Below are positions 18,651 through 27,829 of a stretch of DNA of 64,000 nt, piece after piece (within the stretch, counting starts at the first letter, position 1; each line of letters begins with the position of its first letter). Below the pieces are notes generated by a model, which saw nothing but the letters and a program-made list of their open reading frames with translations, did not search any database and had not been told where the DNA came from. The position numbers and the translations under genes were made by a program. Where the stretch lies: contig NZ_CP028324.1 in the NCBI RefSeq assembly GCF_003028855.1, positions 4,650,001-4,714,000 of the forward strand, written 5' to 3'. This DNA comes from Pseudoduganella armeniaca. GTDB lineage: Bacteria > Pseudomonadota > Gammaproteobacteria > Burkholderiales > Burkholderiaceae_D.

Positions 18651-20525
18651 CTATTGCGGCGACGTGCACAGGCAATGCGTCAGAGTCATGAACGGCTTCT
18701 TGTGCGCCGTCATCTCGTTCAGCCAGGTCAGCTCGCGGGCGGCGTTGGTCGCCACGCCCAGCGGCATGCCGGTCGGCGCCAGCGCCACGCCAGCTTCCTT
18801 CGTCAGCGCCTTGGCCACTGCCTGCGCGGCCGAGCCGCCGAAGAACTCCACCAGCTTGTCCAGCTTCGAGCCTTCCCGCTCGATGTAGACGACACGCGTG
18901 TCGCCCGTGAGGTTGGCGCGCCGCGCCGCCGATTTCAGCGCGTCGCCGAAGCTGCCCAGCGTGTCCACCAGTCCCCGCTCCTTCGCCTGCGCGCCGGTCC
19001 AGATGCGGCCCTGTGCCACCGCGTCGATCTTCTCGACCGGCATCTTGCGCGCCTGCGCGGCACGGCGCGTGAAGTCGCCGTAGACGTGGCCGACGGAGGC
19101 CTGCAGCACCTGGCCGAAGCGCGGGTCGAGCGGGCGGGTCGGATTGCCGGCGTCGCCCAGCCACGTGGTCGGCTGGCCGGCGCTGTGGATGCCGACCTTG
19201 TCCAACACCTTGTCCACGGTCGGGAACAGCGCGAACACGCCGATCGACCCCGTGATGGTGGTCGGGTCGGCGATGACTTCGTCGGCCGCCATCGAGATCC
19301 AGTAGCCGCCGGAAGCGGCCACGTTGCCCATCGAGACGACGACCGGCTTGCCGGCCGCGCGCGTCAGTTCCAGCTCGCGCCGGATCAGCTCCGAGCCGAA
19401 CGCGCTGCCGCCGGGCGAGTCGACCCGCAGCACGATCGCCTTGATGTTCTTGTCCTCGCGCGCCAGGCGGATCAGGTTCGAGGTGGACAGGCCGCCGATC
19501 GAGCCCGGCGCCGCGATGCCGTCGCCGATCTCGCCCACCGCCATGACGACACCGATGGCATCGCCGCTCATCGGCTGGCGCAGGCGCGCCAGGTAGTCGT
19601 CGAAGCCGACCTGGCGGAACGACTTGCCTTCCGCGTCCGGCATGCCGCGCTGCAGCACCATCTCGCGGATCTGGTCGCGCGTCTTCAGGCCGTCGACCAG
19701 CTTGGCCTGCTGCGCCAGCTTGGCCAGGTCGCCGCCGACGGCTTGCAGCCCTTCCGGCAAGGTGTCGATGGTGCGCATGATCGCGCCCTTGGGCAGCTTG
19801 CGCGCCGTCTCCACTTCCTGCGTGTAGCGGGCCCACAAATCGTTGTTCAGGTAGGCGTCGGCCTCGCGCGCGGCCTCGGACGGGCCGTTGCCGATGAACG
19901 GCTCGGCGGCGCTCTTGAAGGTACCGACCTTGATCAGGTTGACGGTGATGCCCAGCTTGTCGAGCGCGTCGCGGTAGTAGTTGCGGTACTGGCCGAAGCC
20001 GTCCAGCATGACGGCGCCCATCGGGTGCAGGTACACCTCGCTGGCGTGCGCCGCCACCTGGTATTGGCGCTGGTTGTAGCTGGAGCCCCAGGCCACCACG
20101 GTCTTGCCGCTGGCCTTGAAGCGGTCGATGCCGGCCGCGATCTCGCGCAGCATGGCCTGGCCGCCGCCCTCCATCTCGTCCATGACGAGAACGGCGCCGG
20201 CGATCTGCGGATCGCGCGCCGCCGCGTCCAGCACGCGCAGCACGTCGCGCAGCTGGACGAAGCGGCGGCCCTCGTCGTCGCCGATATTGGCCAGCGCGGC
20301 CAGCTTGGCGCCGCCCGGCGTCTGCTCGACCAGCTGGCCGTTCAGGTTCAGCACGAGCATGGTCTTGTTCCCCAGCGGCTTGGCGCCGCCGCCAAAGATC
20401 GCCACCAGCAGCGCGATGACGATGGCCAGGAAAATCAGGTTCAGCAAGAAGCGGCGGCTGGCGTCGATGAAACGCCAGGTGCGGGCCACGCCGCCACGCA
20501 GATAGGATGCTACGGATCGGGACAT
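18651..20525 (-). CDS. sppA: Signal peptide peptidase SppA, 67-kDa type
   Basis: 624 residues, full length for the long form with tandem S49 domains. One N-terminal membrane helix (FLLNLIFLAIVIALLVAIF) anchors it with the catalytic part outside. The general-base Lys lies in VGTFKSAAEPF (about residue 203) and the nucleophile Ser in NVAASGGYWIS (about 405), as in the E. coli tetramer where the two halves each give one catalytic residue. It degrades signal peptides left in the membrane after processing. A GST gene follows on the same strand. Confidence 0.95.
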   Translation of the reverse strand: MSRSVASYLRGGVARTWRFIDASRRFLLNLIFLAIVIALLVAIFGGGAKPLGNKTMLVLNLNGQLVEQTPGGAKLAALANIGDDEGRRFVQLRDVLRVLDAAARDPQIAGAVLVMDEMEGGGQAMLREIAAGIDRFKASGKTVVAWGSSYNQRQYQVAAHASEVYLHPMGAVMLDGFGQYRNYYRDALDKLGITVNLIKVGTFKSAAEPFIGNGPSEAAREADAYLNNDLWARYTQEVETARKLPKGAIMRTIDTLPEGLQAVGGDLAKLAQQAKLVDGLKTRDQIREMVLQRGMPDAEGKSFRQVGFDDYLARLRQPMSGDAIGVVMAVGEIGDGIAAPGSIGGLSTSNLIRLAREDKNIKAIVLRVDSPGGSAFGSELIRRELELTRAAGKPVVVSMGNVAASGGYWISMAADEVIADPTTITGSIGVFALFPTVDKVLDKVGIHSAGQPTTWLGDAGNPTRPLDPRFGQVLQASVGHVYGDFTRRAAQARKMPVEKIDAVAQGRIWTGAQAKERGLVDTLGSFGDALKSAARRANLTGDTRVVYIEREGSKLDKLVEFFGGSAAQAVAKALTKEAGVALAPTGMPLGVATNAARELTWLNEMTAHKKPFMTLTHCLCTSPQ

Positions 20526-20585
20526 CGAAACTCCTGCGGTAATGATGGTATTGGACAGGACTTTAACAGGCCGTTGTCAAAAATC

Positions 20586-22064
20586 CTATCGTACCGTCCT
20601 GCCTGGGGCGTCGCGGCGGTCCGGCGTGGAGATCAACCACAGCCCGGCCATGACGAACAGGCCGTTGATGAGCAACAGTTCGAGTCCCAGCCGGTAGCTG
20701 CCGAACAGCGCGCCCTGCTGCCACTCCAGCAGCGCGCACAGGGCCGGCCCCGCCAGCACGACCGCCGGCACCCAGCGCTCGCGCACCGCACGCCGCGTCA
20801 GCAGGCCGAAGCCGAACAATCCCAGCAGCGGACCGTAGGTGTAGCCGGCCAGCTTCAGGATGACGCCGATCATGCTGGCGCTGTCGATCCACTTGAATAC
20901 CATCACCAGCAGCAGGAACAGCGCGCAGAAACCCAGGTGGACTCGGTGGCGCCAGCGCTTGCGGCTCGCTTCCGGCAAGTCGGCTCGTCGTTGGATCCCC
21001 AGCAGGTCGATGCAGAACGACGACGTCAGCGCAGTGATGGCGCCGTCCGCGCTCGGGAACAGCGCGCTGACCAGGCCGACGAAGAAGATCAGCTGGACCG
21101 CGGCCGGCAGGTGCTGCATGACGATGGTGGGAAACAGCTTGTCGCCCGTCGCCGTCACGCCCGCCTGCGCCGCGTACAGGTGCAACAGGCCGCCCAGGAA
21201 CAGGAACAGCGCCAGCACGAGCACCAGGATGAACGTCAGCAGCAGCATGTTCTTCTGCGCCCCCGCCAGGGTGCGCACGGAGATATTCTTCTGCATCATC
21301 TCCTGGTCCATGCCCGTCATCGCGATGGTGATGAAGGCGCCCGCCACCACCTGCTTCCAGAAGTAGCCGGGACTGTCCACGTTCCAGTCGAACACGCGCG
21401 CCAGGCCGGCTTCCTGCAGGCGCGCAACACTGGACGACGCATCCAGCTGCAGCGCGTGCAGCACGAACCAGGTGCACGTCACGAGGCCGAGCAGCATGCC
21501 GGCCGTCTGCAGCATGTCGGTCCAGACGATCGTGCGCACGCCGCCCTCGTAGGTGTACAACAGGATCATCAGCAGGATCACCAGGTTGGTGGCCCAGAAC
21601 GGCACGCCCAGCCGGTCGAGGATCGTCGCCTGCAGGATGTTGACGACCAGGTACAGCCGCGCCGTCGCCCCCAGCGTGCGCGACAGGATGAAGAAGGCGG
21701 CGCCGCTCTGGTAGGCCCGGCGGCCCAGCCGCACGTCCAGGTAGTGGTAGATCGACGTCAGGCGCAGGCGGTAGTACAGCGGCAGCAGCACGGCGGCGAT
21801 CAAGAGGTAGCCCAGCACGTAGCCCAGCGTGATCTGCAGGTAGCCAAAGCCTTCGCGGCCGACCGCGCCCGGCACGCTGATGAAGGTGACGCCGGACAGC
21901 GTGGTGCCTACCATGCCGAAAGCGACCATGGCCCAGTGCGAGCGCTTGTTACCGATGAAGAAGCTGTCGTTGTCGGCATTGCGCGACGTGCGCCAAGCCA
22001 CCGCCAGCAGCAGCGCGAAGTAGGCGAAGATGACGAAGAAGAGGAAAACGGGTGACATGTGCAT
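20586..22064 (-). CDS. Sodium:solute symporter family transporter
   Basis: About 492 residues, with some 13 hydrophobic helices, beginning MHMSPVFLFFVIFAYFAL. Family segments such as FGMVGTTLSGVTFISVPG, LGRRAYQSGAAFF, GGVRTIVWTDMLQ and ALFPSADGAITALTSSFC match the SSF fold with its sodium site. Substrate cannot be read from the sequence. Start may be at 22064 or 22058; a longer frame to 22097 looks unused. It is divergent from dgt with about 85 bases between, so the two share a promoter region. Confidence 0.9.
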   Translation of the reverse strand: MHMSPVFLFFVIFAYFALLLAVAWRTSRNADNDSFFIGNKRSHWAMVAFGMVGTTLSGVTFISVPGAVGREGFGYLQITLGYVLGYLLIAAVLLPLYYRLRLTSIYHYLDVRLGRRAYQSGAAFFILSRTLGATARLYLVVNILQATILDRLGVPFWATNLVILLMILLYTYEGGVRTIVWTDMLQTAGMLLGLVTCTWFVLHALQLDASSSVARLQEAGLARVFDWNVDSPGYFWKQVVAGAFITIAMTGMDQEMMQKNISVRTLAGAQKNMLLLTFILVLVLALFLFLGGLLHLYAAQAGVTATGDKLFPTIVMQHLPAAVQLIFFVGLVSALFPSADGAITALTSSFCIDLLGIQRRADLPEASRKRWRHRVHLGFCALFLLLVMVFKWIDSASMIGVILKLAGYTYGPLLGLFGFGLLTRRAVRERWVPAVVLAGPALCALLEWQQGALFGSYRLGLELLLINGLFVMAGLWLISTPDRRDAPGRTVR

Positions 22065-22149
22065 CCATGGCAAAGACGATCGGCCAGCAATATACACCCC
22101 GGCCGCGCTGGTCTAGAATCGCAGGGTTCACCAGCCACCGGAAACCGCC

Positions 22150-23376
22150 ATGTACGACCGAGAGACCAAAGCCTATGCCCGCGAGCAGGAGCAGCGCATC
22201 CTGCCCCTCGAGTACCGGGCCCACGCGCAGACCGATGGCCGCGCCGAGGGCCGCGAGGAATGCATGCGCGACTACGCGCGTGTGCTGTATTCGGCGTCGT
22301 TCCGCCGGCTGCAGGGCAAGATGCAGCTGCTGGGCGTGGACGCCAACAACTTCAACCGCAACCGCCTGACGCACAGCCTGGAAGTGGCGCAGATCGCCCG
22401 CTCGATCGCCGCCGACCTGGGGCTGGAACGCAGCGTAGTGGCCGAGACCTGCGCGCTGGCGCACGACATCGGCAACCCGCCGTTCGGCCACTACGGCGAG
22501 CGCATCCTGAACGAGCTGGGCGCCGGCTGCGGCGGCTTCGAGGGCAATGCGCAGGCCTTCCGCATCCTGCGCACGCTGGAAAAGAAGCATCACGCCTACG
22601 CCGGCCTGAACCTGACGGTGCGTTCGCTGGCCGGCATCACCAAGTACTTCCATACCCGTGCCGAAAACCCGCGCAAGTTCCTGTACGACGACGACCACGC
22701 CTTCCTGTCCGGCGAGTTGGCGCGCCACGGCCTGGCCATCCGCAAGAGCATCGACGCGCAGATCATGGACCTCTCGGACGAGATCGCGTACGCGGCGCAC
22801 GACCTGGAAGATGCGCTGAGCTTCGGCATCATCACCTGGGGCGAGATCCTGCACGAGTTCAAGATCAGCAAGGATTACGCCGCCGCCTTCGAGCCGTTCT
22901 CGCGCATCGCCCACGGCGCCCACGAGGAAGCGCTGAAGTCCGAGGCGCAGGCCAGTTCCGAGGAATACTCGATCGTGCTGCGCAAGGAGATGACGTCGCA
23001 GATCGTGCACGAGCTGTGCCGCGACATCGCCGTGGTGGAAGGCGAGCACGGCCCGGAGCTGGGCTACCGCTCGATGGGCGCGCTGGCAACCGGCCTGAAA
23101 AGCCTGCTGTGGCGCGCCATCCTGCGCAAGAAGGACGTGCAGCTGTACGAAAAACGGGGCGAGAAGATCATCCGCGGCCTGTTCGAGGTGCTGACCGATA
23201 CGGCCTACAACAAGGACAACGTGCTGCTGCCGCCCGAGCTGCGCTGCCTGAAGGACAGCCGCGAGCGCCTGGTGATCGACTATATCGCCGGCATGATGGA
23301 TTCGTCCGCCGCCCAGGAATACGAAAAATACTTCGGCAAGGGCAGCCTGGACCAGATCTACTGGAAGGCCCGATGA
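22150..23376 (+). CDS. dgt: Deoxyguanosinetriphosphate triphosphohydrolase
   Basis: 408 residues. It hydrolyses dGTP (and possibly other dNTPs) to the nucleoside and triphosphate. The HD-domain metal ligands are seen in NRLTHSLEVAQIAR and ALAHDIGNPPFGHYGE, then DLSDEIAYAAHDLEDAL later. The length and the YSASFRRLQGKMQLL opening fit the shorter dGTPase group. The stop overlaps the next start (ATGA), linking it to an acyl-CoA dehydrogenase-like gene. Confidence 0.93.
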   Translation: MYDRETKAYAREQEQRILPLEYRAHAQTDGRAEGREECMRDYARVLYSASFRRLQGKMQLLGVDANNFNRNRLTHSLEVAQIARSIAADLGLERSVVAETCALAHDIGNPPFGHYGERILNELGAGCGGFEGNAQAFRILRTLEKKHHAYAGLNLTVRSLAGITKYFHTRAENPRKFLYDDDHAFLSGELARHGLAIRKSIDAQIMDLSDEIAYAAHDLEDALSFGIITWGEILHEFKISKDYAAAFEPFSRIAHGAHEEALKSEAQASSEEYSIVLRKEMTSQIVHELCRDIAVVEGEHGPELGYRSMGALATGLKSLLWRAILRKKDVQLYEKRGEKIIRGLFEVLTDTAYNKDNVLLPPELRCLKDSRERLVIDYIAGMMDSSAAQEYEKYFGKGSLDQIYWKAR

Positions 23377-24431
23377 GCTTTACGATCGCCGCGGACGACT
23401 GCCGCGCCGCCGATGCCGCTGGCTGGCTAACGCCGGCGCAGCAGGCCCTGATCCACCAACAGGACTGGCTGCGCATGCTGGCGCCGCGCGCCTGCGGCGG
23501 CGCCGAGCTGGCGCTGCCCGAGGTGGTGCGGCTGGAGGAAGCCATCGCGCTGCAGGACGGCAGCATGGGTTGGGTGGTCACCTTGTGCGCCGGCGCGGGC
23601 TGGTTCGCCGGCTTCCTCGCGCCAGCGCTGGCGCATGCGATCCTGGCCACGCCGAACGTCTGCGTCGCCGGCAGCGGCGCGCCGACCGGTTACGCCGACC
23701 GCGAGGGCGACGGCTGGCGTATCGCAGGCCGCTGGGACATCGCCAGCGGCGCGCCGATGGCCACCCATTTCACGTTGAATGCCGTGCTGCGCGAGCACGG
23801 CACGGTACTGACGGACGACGCCGGCAAGCCGCGCATCCGCGCCTTCGTGGTGCCGGCCTGCCACGTCACGGTCGAGCCCACCTGGGGCAGCATCGGCCTG
23901 CGCGCTTCGGCCTCGCACGCCTACCGCATCGATGGCGCCTGGGTGCCGGCCGACCACGGCTTTACGATCGATCCGGCCTGCGCCACGGCGCCGGGCCCGC
24001 TGTACCGCTTCCCCTTCATGCCGCTGGCGTACGTGACGCTGGCCGCCAACCTGCTGGGCATGGCATGGCACTTCCTGGCGCTGGCGCGACCGTTGTTGGC
24101 CTCGCGGCGGCACCCGGCCGGCGTGGCGATGCTGGAGGTGCCGGCGGTCGCGGCGCGGCTGGCCGCGGCGCAAGCGAGCGTCGATGGCGTGCGCGCACGT
24201 TTCCATGCCCGGCTGGACGAAGCGTGGGCGGCGGCGCTGGGCAGCGCGAGCATCGACGCGGCCGCGCTGCAGGCCGTGGCACTGGAACTGGTCGAGACAT
24301 GCCGCACGGCCGTCGACACCTTGTATCCCTTCTGCGGCCTGCAGGCGGCCCATGGCGACAGCGCCATCAACCGGGTCTGGCGCGACTTCCACACGGCCAC
24401 CCAGCACGCACTGCTGCTGCCGGCCGACTGA
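23373..24431 (+). CDS. Acyl-CoA dehydrogenase-like flavoprotein
   Basis: About 352 residues; the start at 23373 (MSFTIAADDCRAAD) overlaps the dgt stop and is preceded by GGAAGG. The N-terminal helical region (APRACGGAELALPEVVRLEEAIALQDGSMGWV) and the middle beta domain (GSGAPTGYADREGDGWRIAGRWDIASG) match the acyl-CoA dehydrogenase / flavin monooxygenase-like group, as does the C-terminal helical bundle ending FCGLQAAHGDSAINRVWRDFHTA. The usual catalytic Glu is not evident, as in hydroxylase-type members. Substrate unknown. Confidence 0.85.
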   Translation: MSFTIAADDCRAADAAGWLTPAQQALIHQQDWLRMLAPRACGGAELALPEVVRLEEAIALQDGSMGWVVTLCAGAGWFAGFLAPALAHAILATPNVCVAGSGAPTGYADREGDGWRIAGRWDIASGAPMATHFTLNAVLREHGTVLTDDAGKPRIRAFVVPACHVTVEPTWGSIGLRASASHAYRIDGAWVPADHGFTIDPACATAPGPLYRFPFMPLAYVTLAANLLGMAWHFLALARPLLASRRHPAGVAMLEVPAVAARLAAAQASVDGVRARFHARLDEAWAAALGSASIDAAALQAVALELVETCRTAVDTLYPFCGLQAAHGDSAINRVWRDFHTATQHALLLPAD

Positions 24432-24490
24432 GCCGCGCGCGCTGGACCGGCCGGACGCGGCTATACTGGCCGGCTGAAAGGAGGCCAACC

Positions 24491-24814
24491 ATGAAACAAC
24501 ACCGCTACCGCGTCACCCTGGAACACCTGACGGATGCCGAAGGCGTCCGCTCCACCCACGAGCCGCTGCAGTTCGAGGTAGGCAACCACGACGACATCAT
24601 CGCCATCGTGCGGCGCATGCGCAGCCGCGGCGACTTCGACGAGCAGTCGGCCACCGCGTTTGCCGTCGGCCTGAAGCTGTTCAGCGAAGTCATGCTGGAG
24701 CAGAAGGACCACCCGCTGTTTGCCGGCTTCCGGCCGCAGTTCCAACAATTCATGAAGGAGCTGAAAAAGGGGCCGGCCATTCCGGTCGCGCCAGCCGCGC
24801 CGGACGCCGGCTGA
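24491..24814 (+). CDS. DUF3861 domain protein
   Basis: 107 residues preceded by a strong AAAGGAGG. The whole protein matches the DUF3861 pattern: MKQHRYRVTLEHL, FEVGNHDDIIAIVRRM, AFAVGLKLFSEVMLE and PLFAGFRPQFQQFMKELKKG. No function is established for the family. It is soluble, without signal peptide, and its 3' end faces a secreted protease gene. Confidence 0.88.
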   Translation: MKQHRYRVTLEHLTDAEGVRSTHEPLQFEVGNHDDIIAIVRRMRSRGDFDEQSATAFAVGLKLFSEVMLEQKDHPLFAGFRPQFQQFMKELKKGPAIPVAPAAPDAG

Positions 24815-24851
24815 GTTCCGCCGCGTCTCCGGCACCGCCCGGACGAGGCCG

Positions 24852-26183
24852 TCAACGCCCGTTCGGGTCGGGGAAGCGGGAGAAAATCGCCAGGTTGACG
24901 CGCTGCCGGGTGCGCGACCAGCCGGTCAGGTTCAACACAAAATAGCCGGAAGCGCTGGTACGCATGAATAGGTCGTCGGGCAGCTCGCACTCCAGCAGCG
25001 AACCCCGCAAGACCTGGGTGTTGCTTGCGCCACCCAGCTCGACCGGCTCGCGGTTGGTCGGATAAAAATACAGCTTATAGCCGGTCAACACCATCGCATC
25101 GTCCAGCAGGAAGCTGAAATACAGGGTAGCCCACTTGCCGCTCGCATCGCTGCGCCAAGGGCGGCTGTACGCGCGCAGCGCGCTGACGCCGCCGGAATGG
25201 GCGGAATCGGACTCGACAAAGGTGTCCGGCCCGCGGCGCGACTGCAGGTAAGGCGCATAGACCTCGGAAGCAACCCGGGCGAAGGTGTCGTAACCGATCC
25301 ACGCATAGCCGCGGTCGCCCCAGTCGCTGCCCCAGCTGTTGATAAGCCGGTAGGCGGCGCGTTCGTCGCTGTAGCCGATCAGTGCCATGCAGTGCCCGCC
25401 CAGCGGACAGCCGCGGTCGCTAGCCGCGTGCTGGTAGACCAGGTTGCCGCGCAGCGCCTGGAAGTCGGGATAGACCTGCATGCCGAACGGCAGCACGTTG
25501 AAGTTGCTCAAGGCGCTCTTGATGGCGGCCGTATCCGCGACCGCGAGACGGTGGTAGCCGTCCAGCGTGAAGCGCGCACTCGCCGCGGGGCGGACGCACT
25601 GGCTGTCGCTGTACGGCACCTCGCGCAGGCTCGCGACACCGGTATCGACCAGCACGTCCATCGCGTCGCGCACGTAGGTGCCGTTGCCGCAGCCGTTGCC
25701 GGCCTCGCGTGCCAGCACCTTGGCATACAGGTCGGCCGGGCTGGCCTGGTTGTCCACCGTTTGCGCCAACGTCGCCGTTTCCAGTGCGCGCATGAAGGAC
25801 ATGGCGGCGTAGCCCACGCCCCAGGCGACGCATGAGCTGAGATTGCCCTGCGACGAGGGCGGCGGCACCATGCCAGCCGGGAAACCATAACGTCCCAGCA
25901 GCTCGCCGTCGGTCAGGTCGAAGTAGCTTGGCGACGGCAGCGCGGATACCGCCACATTGGTCGCCGCGGCCGAAAATCCGACGGCGTCCCGCGGGGCTAT
26001 CTGCGCCAGCATGTCGGTCGTGGCGGGCGACAGGCCCATGGCGAAACCGCTGCGGCCGCACGCCGGGCCGGGCGCCGGGCCCGGCACGACGACGTCGGTC
26101 CCGCCGCCGCAGCCGCCCAGCACCGGCAGCGCGAGCGCGGCATACTCGGCAAGGCCGGCCTTGATGAAGGTCCTGCGATCCAT
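24852..26183 (-). CDS. Exported papain-like (C1) cysteine protease
   Basis: 443 residues. The leader MDRRTFIKAGL has a Tat-type twin arginine, and LPVLGGC provides a lipobox, so a Tat-exported lipoprotein is likely. The C1 domain shows the nucleophile in SSCVAWGVGYAAM, the base in GHCMALIGYSDE and the Asn in LINSWGSDWGDRGYAWI. There is no obvious inhibitory propeptide. A C-terminal beta-rich part (about 330-443) ends in LNLTGWSRTRQRVNLAIF and could bind substrate or the cell surface. Standing apart from other proteases, it probably digests protein outside the cytoplasm. Confidence 0.88.
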   Translation of the reverse strand: MDRRTFIKAGLAEYAALALPVLGGCGGGTDVVVPGPAPGPACGRSGFAMGLSPATTDMLAQIAPRDAVGFSAAATNVAVSALPSPSYFDLTDGELLGRYGFPAGMVPPPSSQGNLSSCVAWGVGYAAMSFMRALETATLAQTVDNQASPADLYAKVLAREAGNGCGNGTYVRDAMDVLVDTGVASLREVPYSDSQCVRPAASARFTLDGYHRLAVADTAAIKSALSNFNVLPFGMQVYPDFQALRGNLVYQHAASDRGCPLGGHCMALIGYSDERAAYRLINSWGSDWGDRGYAWIGYDTFARVASEVYAPYLQSRRGPDTFVESDSAHSGGVSALRAYSRPWRSDASGKWATLYFSFLLDDAMVLTGYKLYFYPTNREPVELGGASNTQVLRGSLLECELPDDLFMRTSASGYFVLNLTGWSRTRQRVNLAIFSRFPDPNGR

Positions 26184-26487
26184 GTTGATCTCCTTTGCGC
26201 CGAGTCGTGACTTTCATCAGTGTAGGCACGATCGACGCTGTTGGCTTGATCTGCATCAGCGCGATCGGCCCGGTGCGGCGCTCCTGCAACGGCAGCTCGA
26301 TGCCTGCCCCGGGACTGTCGCGCCTGCACCGGCACTGCGCGCGGAGATGGCGCAGGCGTCGATCGCAGCGCCAGCTGTGGCAACTGGCATGGCGACACCT
26401 GTTAAAGTCGAGGCCATGCAGCCTCCATGTGCCGATCCATGCGAACAGACCGGATGCGGCACCACCATATTTGAAACCTGCGCAACG
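26184..26487. other. Intergenic gap between divergent genes
   Basis: About 304 bases separating the C1 protease and DUF3820 gene. It should hold both promoters. I see no RNA gene, repeat, terminator or credible small coding frame; frames that cross it have no family character. An in-frame ATG at 26416 could lengthen the DUF3820 protein by about 24 Cys-rich residues, but nothing supports it. Confidence 0.6.
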
Positions 26488-26715
26488 ATGATGAATCCGG
26501 AAGCCCTGTCCCTGCTGCTCACGCGTGAAATGCCCTACGGTAAATACAAGGGTTACCGATTGGCCGACCTACCCGGCAATTACCTGGGCTGGCTGGCGCG
26601 CGAAGGCTTCCCGCGCGGCGAGCTGGGCGCGCTGTTGGCATTGATGTACGAGCTGGACCACAACAACCTGCGCGGCTTGCTCGACCCGCTCAGGACCCAC
26701 CCGCGCGCACGCTGA
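26488..26715 (+). CDS. DUF3820 family protein
   Basis: About 75 residues starting MMNPEALSLLL. The MPYGKYKGYRLADLPGNYLGWL core and the closing YELDHNNLRGLL match DUF3820, annotated in other species as a putative quorum-sensing-regulated factor. Small, soluble, no metal motif. Its last 26 bases overlap the 3' end of the convergent PPC-domain gene. Confidence 0.85.
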   Translation: MMNPEALSLLLTREMPYGKYKGYRLADLPGNYLGWLAREGFPRGELGALLALMYELDHNNLRGLLDPLRTHPRAR

Positions 26716-27097
26716 TCACCAGTTCCGGGTAACCCGTGGCGGGATCGTGCTCGCGGCGGAACGCGTGCTGGGGCAGCACGGCCAGCAGCAGTTCGGCCGT
26801 CGTGCGCACGATGCAGCCGGCGGCCACATGGCCACCGCTGACGCGGCCGTCGGCATTGGCCACGCTCATGTGCAGGTGGGCCCCATCCGGCCCCACCGAA
26901 CCCGCCAGGGTCAGGATTTCCAGGTCGCCGACCAGCGCTTTCGGCACCGCTGCACCAGCATGGCGCAGCTGCGCCACCGACAAGCTTCCGATGCCTTGCA
27001 GCACGAAACCGGCTTGCATGGACTGCGCGCGCAGCGCATGTTCGACAGCCTGGCGCAGGTCGGCGCCAGGCGGCAGGCGGAGAGGCAAAATGTGCAT
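26690..27097 (-). CDS. PPC/DUF296 domain protein
   Basis: About 135 residues beginning MHILPLRLPPGADLRQAVEHAL. The family pattern is clear: GFVLQGIGSLSVAQLRHA, the central strand LEILTLAGSVGPDGAHLHMSVAN and GGHVAAGCIVRTTAELLL. The closely spaced His in HLHMS and GGHV are the residues that cluster as a metal site in bacterial trimers of this fold. Members are called DNA-binding because of plant AHL proteins, but bacterial single-domain forms lack the AT-hook and their role is unknown. A GTG at 27121 is an alternative start. Confidence 0.85.
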   Translation of the reverse strand: MHILPLRLPPGADLRQAVEHALRAQSMQAGFVLQGIGSLSVAQLRHAGAAVPKALVGDLEILTLAGSVGPDGAHLHMSVANADGRVSGGHVAAGCIVRTTAELLLAVLPQHAFRREHDPATGYPELVISVRAGGS

Positions 27098-27348
27098 GGA
27101 CGATCCGGATTGTCGGGCCACAACGGCAGGTGAGATTGTGAAATGTTGCTACGGCTGTGTTACTTTTAGGTTGGCATTTGTCCTACAAAACACCCTCCTG
27201 AGCTCTTATAAAAAGGACCAGCCTCCGGGCCTAAGATGAGCGCTCCTTTACACGACTTGCACCAGAACGGCGCAACAGCAACGAGGCCCCGGGGCCCCGG
27301 CAGGTCAGGTAAAGGATGTGCATGTTCATATCATACAAGGAGAGAACC

Positions 27349-27714
27349 ATGGCATCATCCAACCAAGGCGGTAATAACCAAGGCGGCAACAAAGGGAACA
27401 ACCAGAGCGGCGACACCAGCAACCGTGGTTTCGCTTCGATGGATCCGGAACGTCAACGCGAAATCGCCAGCGAAGGTGGCCGTGCTGCACATGCCTCCGG
27501 CAACGCACACGAGTTCACCTCCGAAGAAGCCCGCAAAGCTGGCAGCATGAGCCACAAAAATGACGGCAACCGTCAAAGCGGCTCGCAAGGCTCCAGCGGT
27601 GGTGGCGGTGGCGGCGGCAACAATGCAGGCAGCGGCGGCGGCACCCGCGGCGGCACGCCTGAGCAGCACGCCCAAGCCGGCCGTCAAAGCCACAAGAACG
27701 ACGACAAGCGCTAA
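27349..27714 (+). CDS. KGG-motif general stress protein, glycine-rich
   Basis: 121 residues, strongly hydrophilic and low in complexity. RGFASMDPERQREIASEGGRAA, followed by EFTSEEARKAG and TPEQHAQAGRQSHKND, gives the repeated (K/E)-(E/A)-GG/AG pattern of KGG/Con-10 stress proteins; between them lies a Gly-Ser-Asn tract. The start at 27349 follows AAGGAGAG. These proteins are abundant in stationary phase or under osmotic and heat stress. The strong ribosome site and strong terminator fit a highly expressed single gene. Confidence 0.88.
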   Translation: MASSNQGGNNQGGNKGNNQSGDTSNRGFASMDPERQREIASEGGRAAHASGNAHEFTSEEARKAGSMSHKNDGNRQSGSQGSSGGGGGGGNNAGSGGGTRGGTPEQHAQAGRQSHKNDDKR

Positions 27715-27766
27715 GCGCAGCGCGTCCAGCCAGCGCCCAGGCGCACCGTTCCATCAGGGAACAACG

Positions 27767-27796
27767 AAAGCCGCTCACGAGAGCGGCTTTTCTTTG
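27767..27796. terminator. Bidirectional rho-independent terminator
   Basis: A perfect 10-bp stem AAAGCCGCTC / GAGCGGCTTT with ACGA loop, followed by TCTTTG on the plus strand. It lies 52 bases after the KGG stop and would also serve the convergent GST gene. Confidence 0.85.
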
Positions 27797-27829
27797 TCTG
27801 CCCAGGTTGTTTCGGCGGCACCCTCGGGT

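Noticed and set aside
18627..22055. 1142-codon open frame antisense to sppA and the symporter
   Set aside because: Opposite two recognised genes; composition (Arg, Gln, His, Ala) is typical of high-G+C antisense reading.
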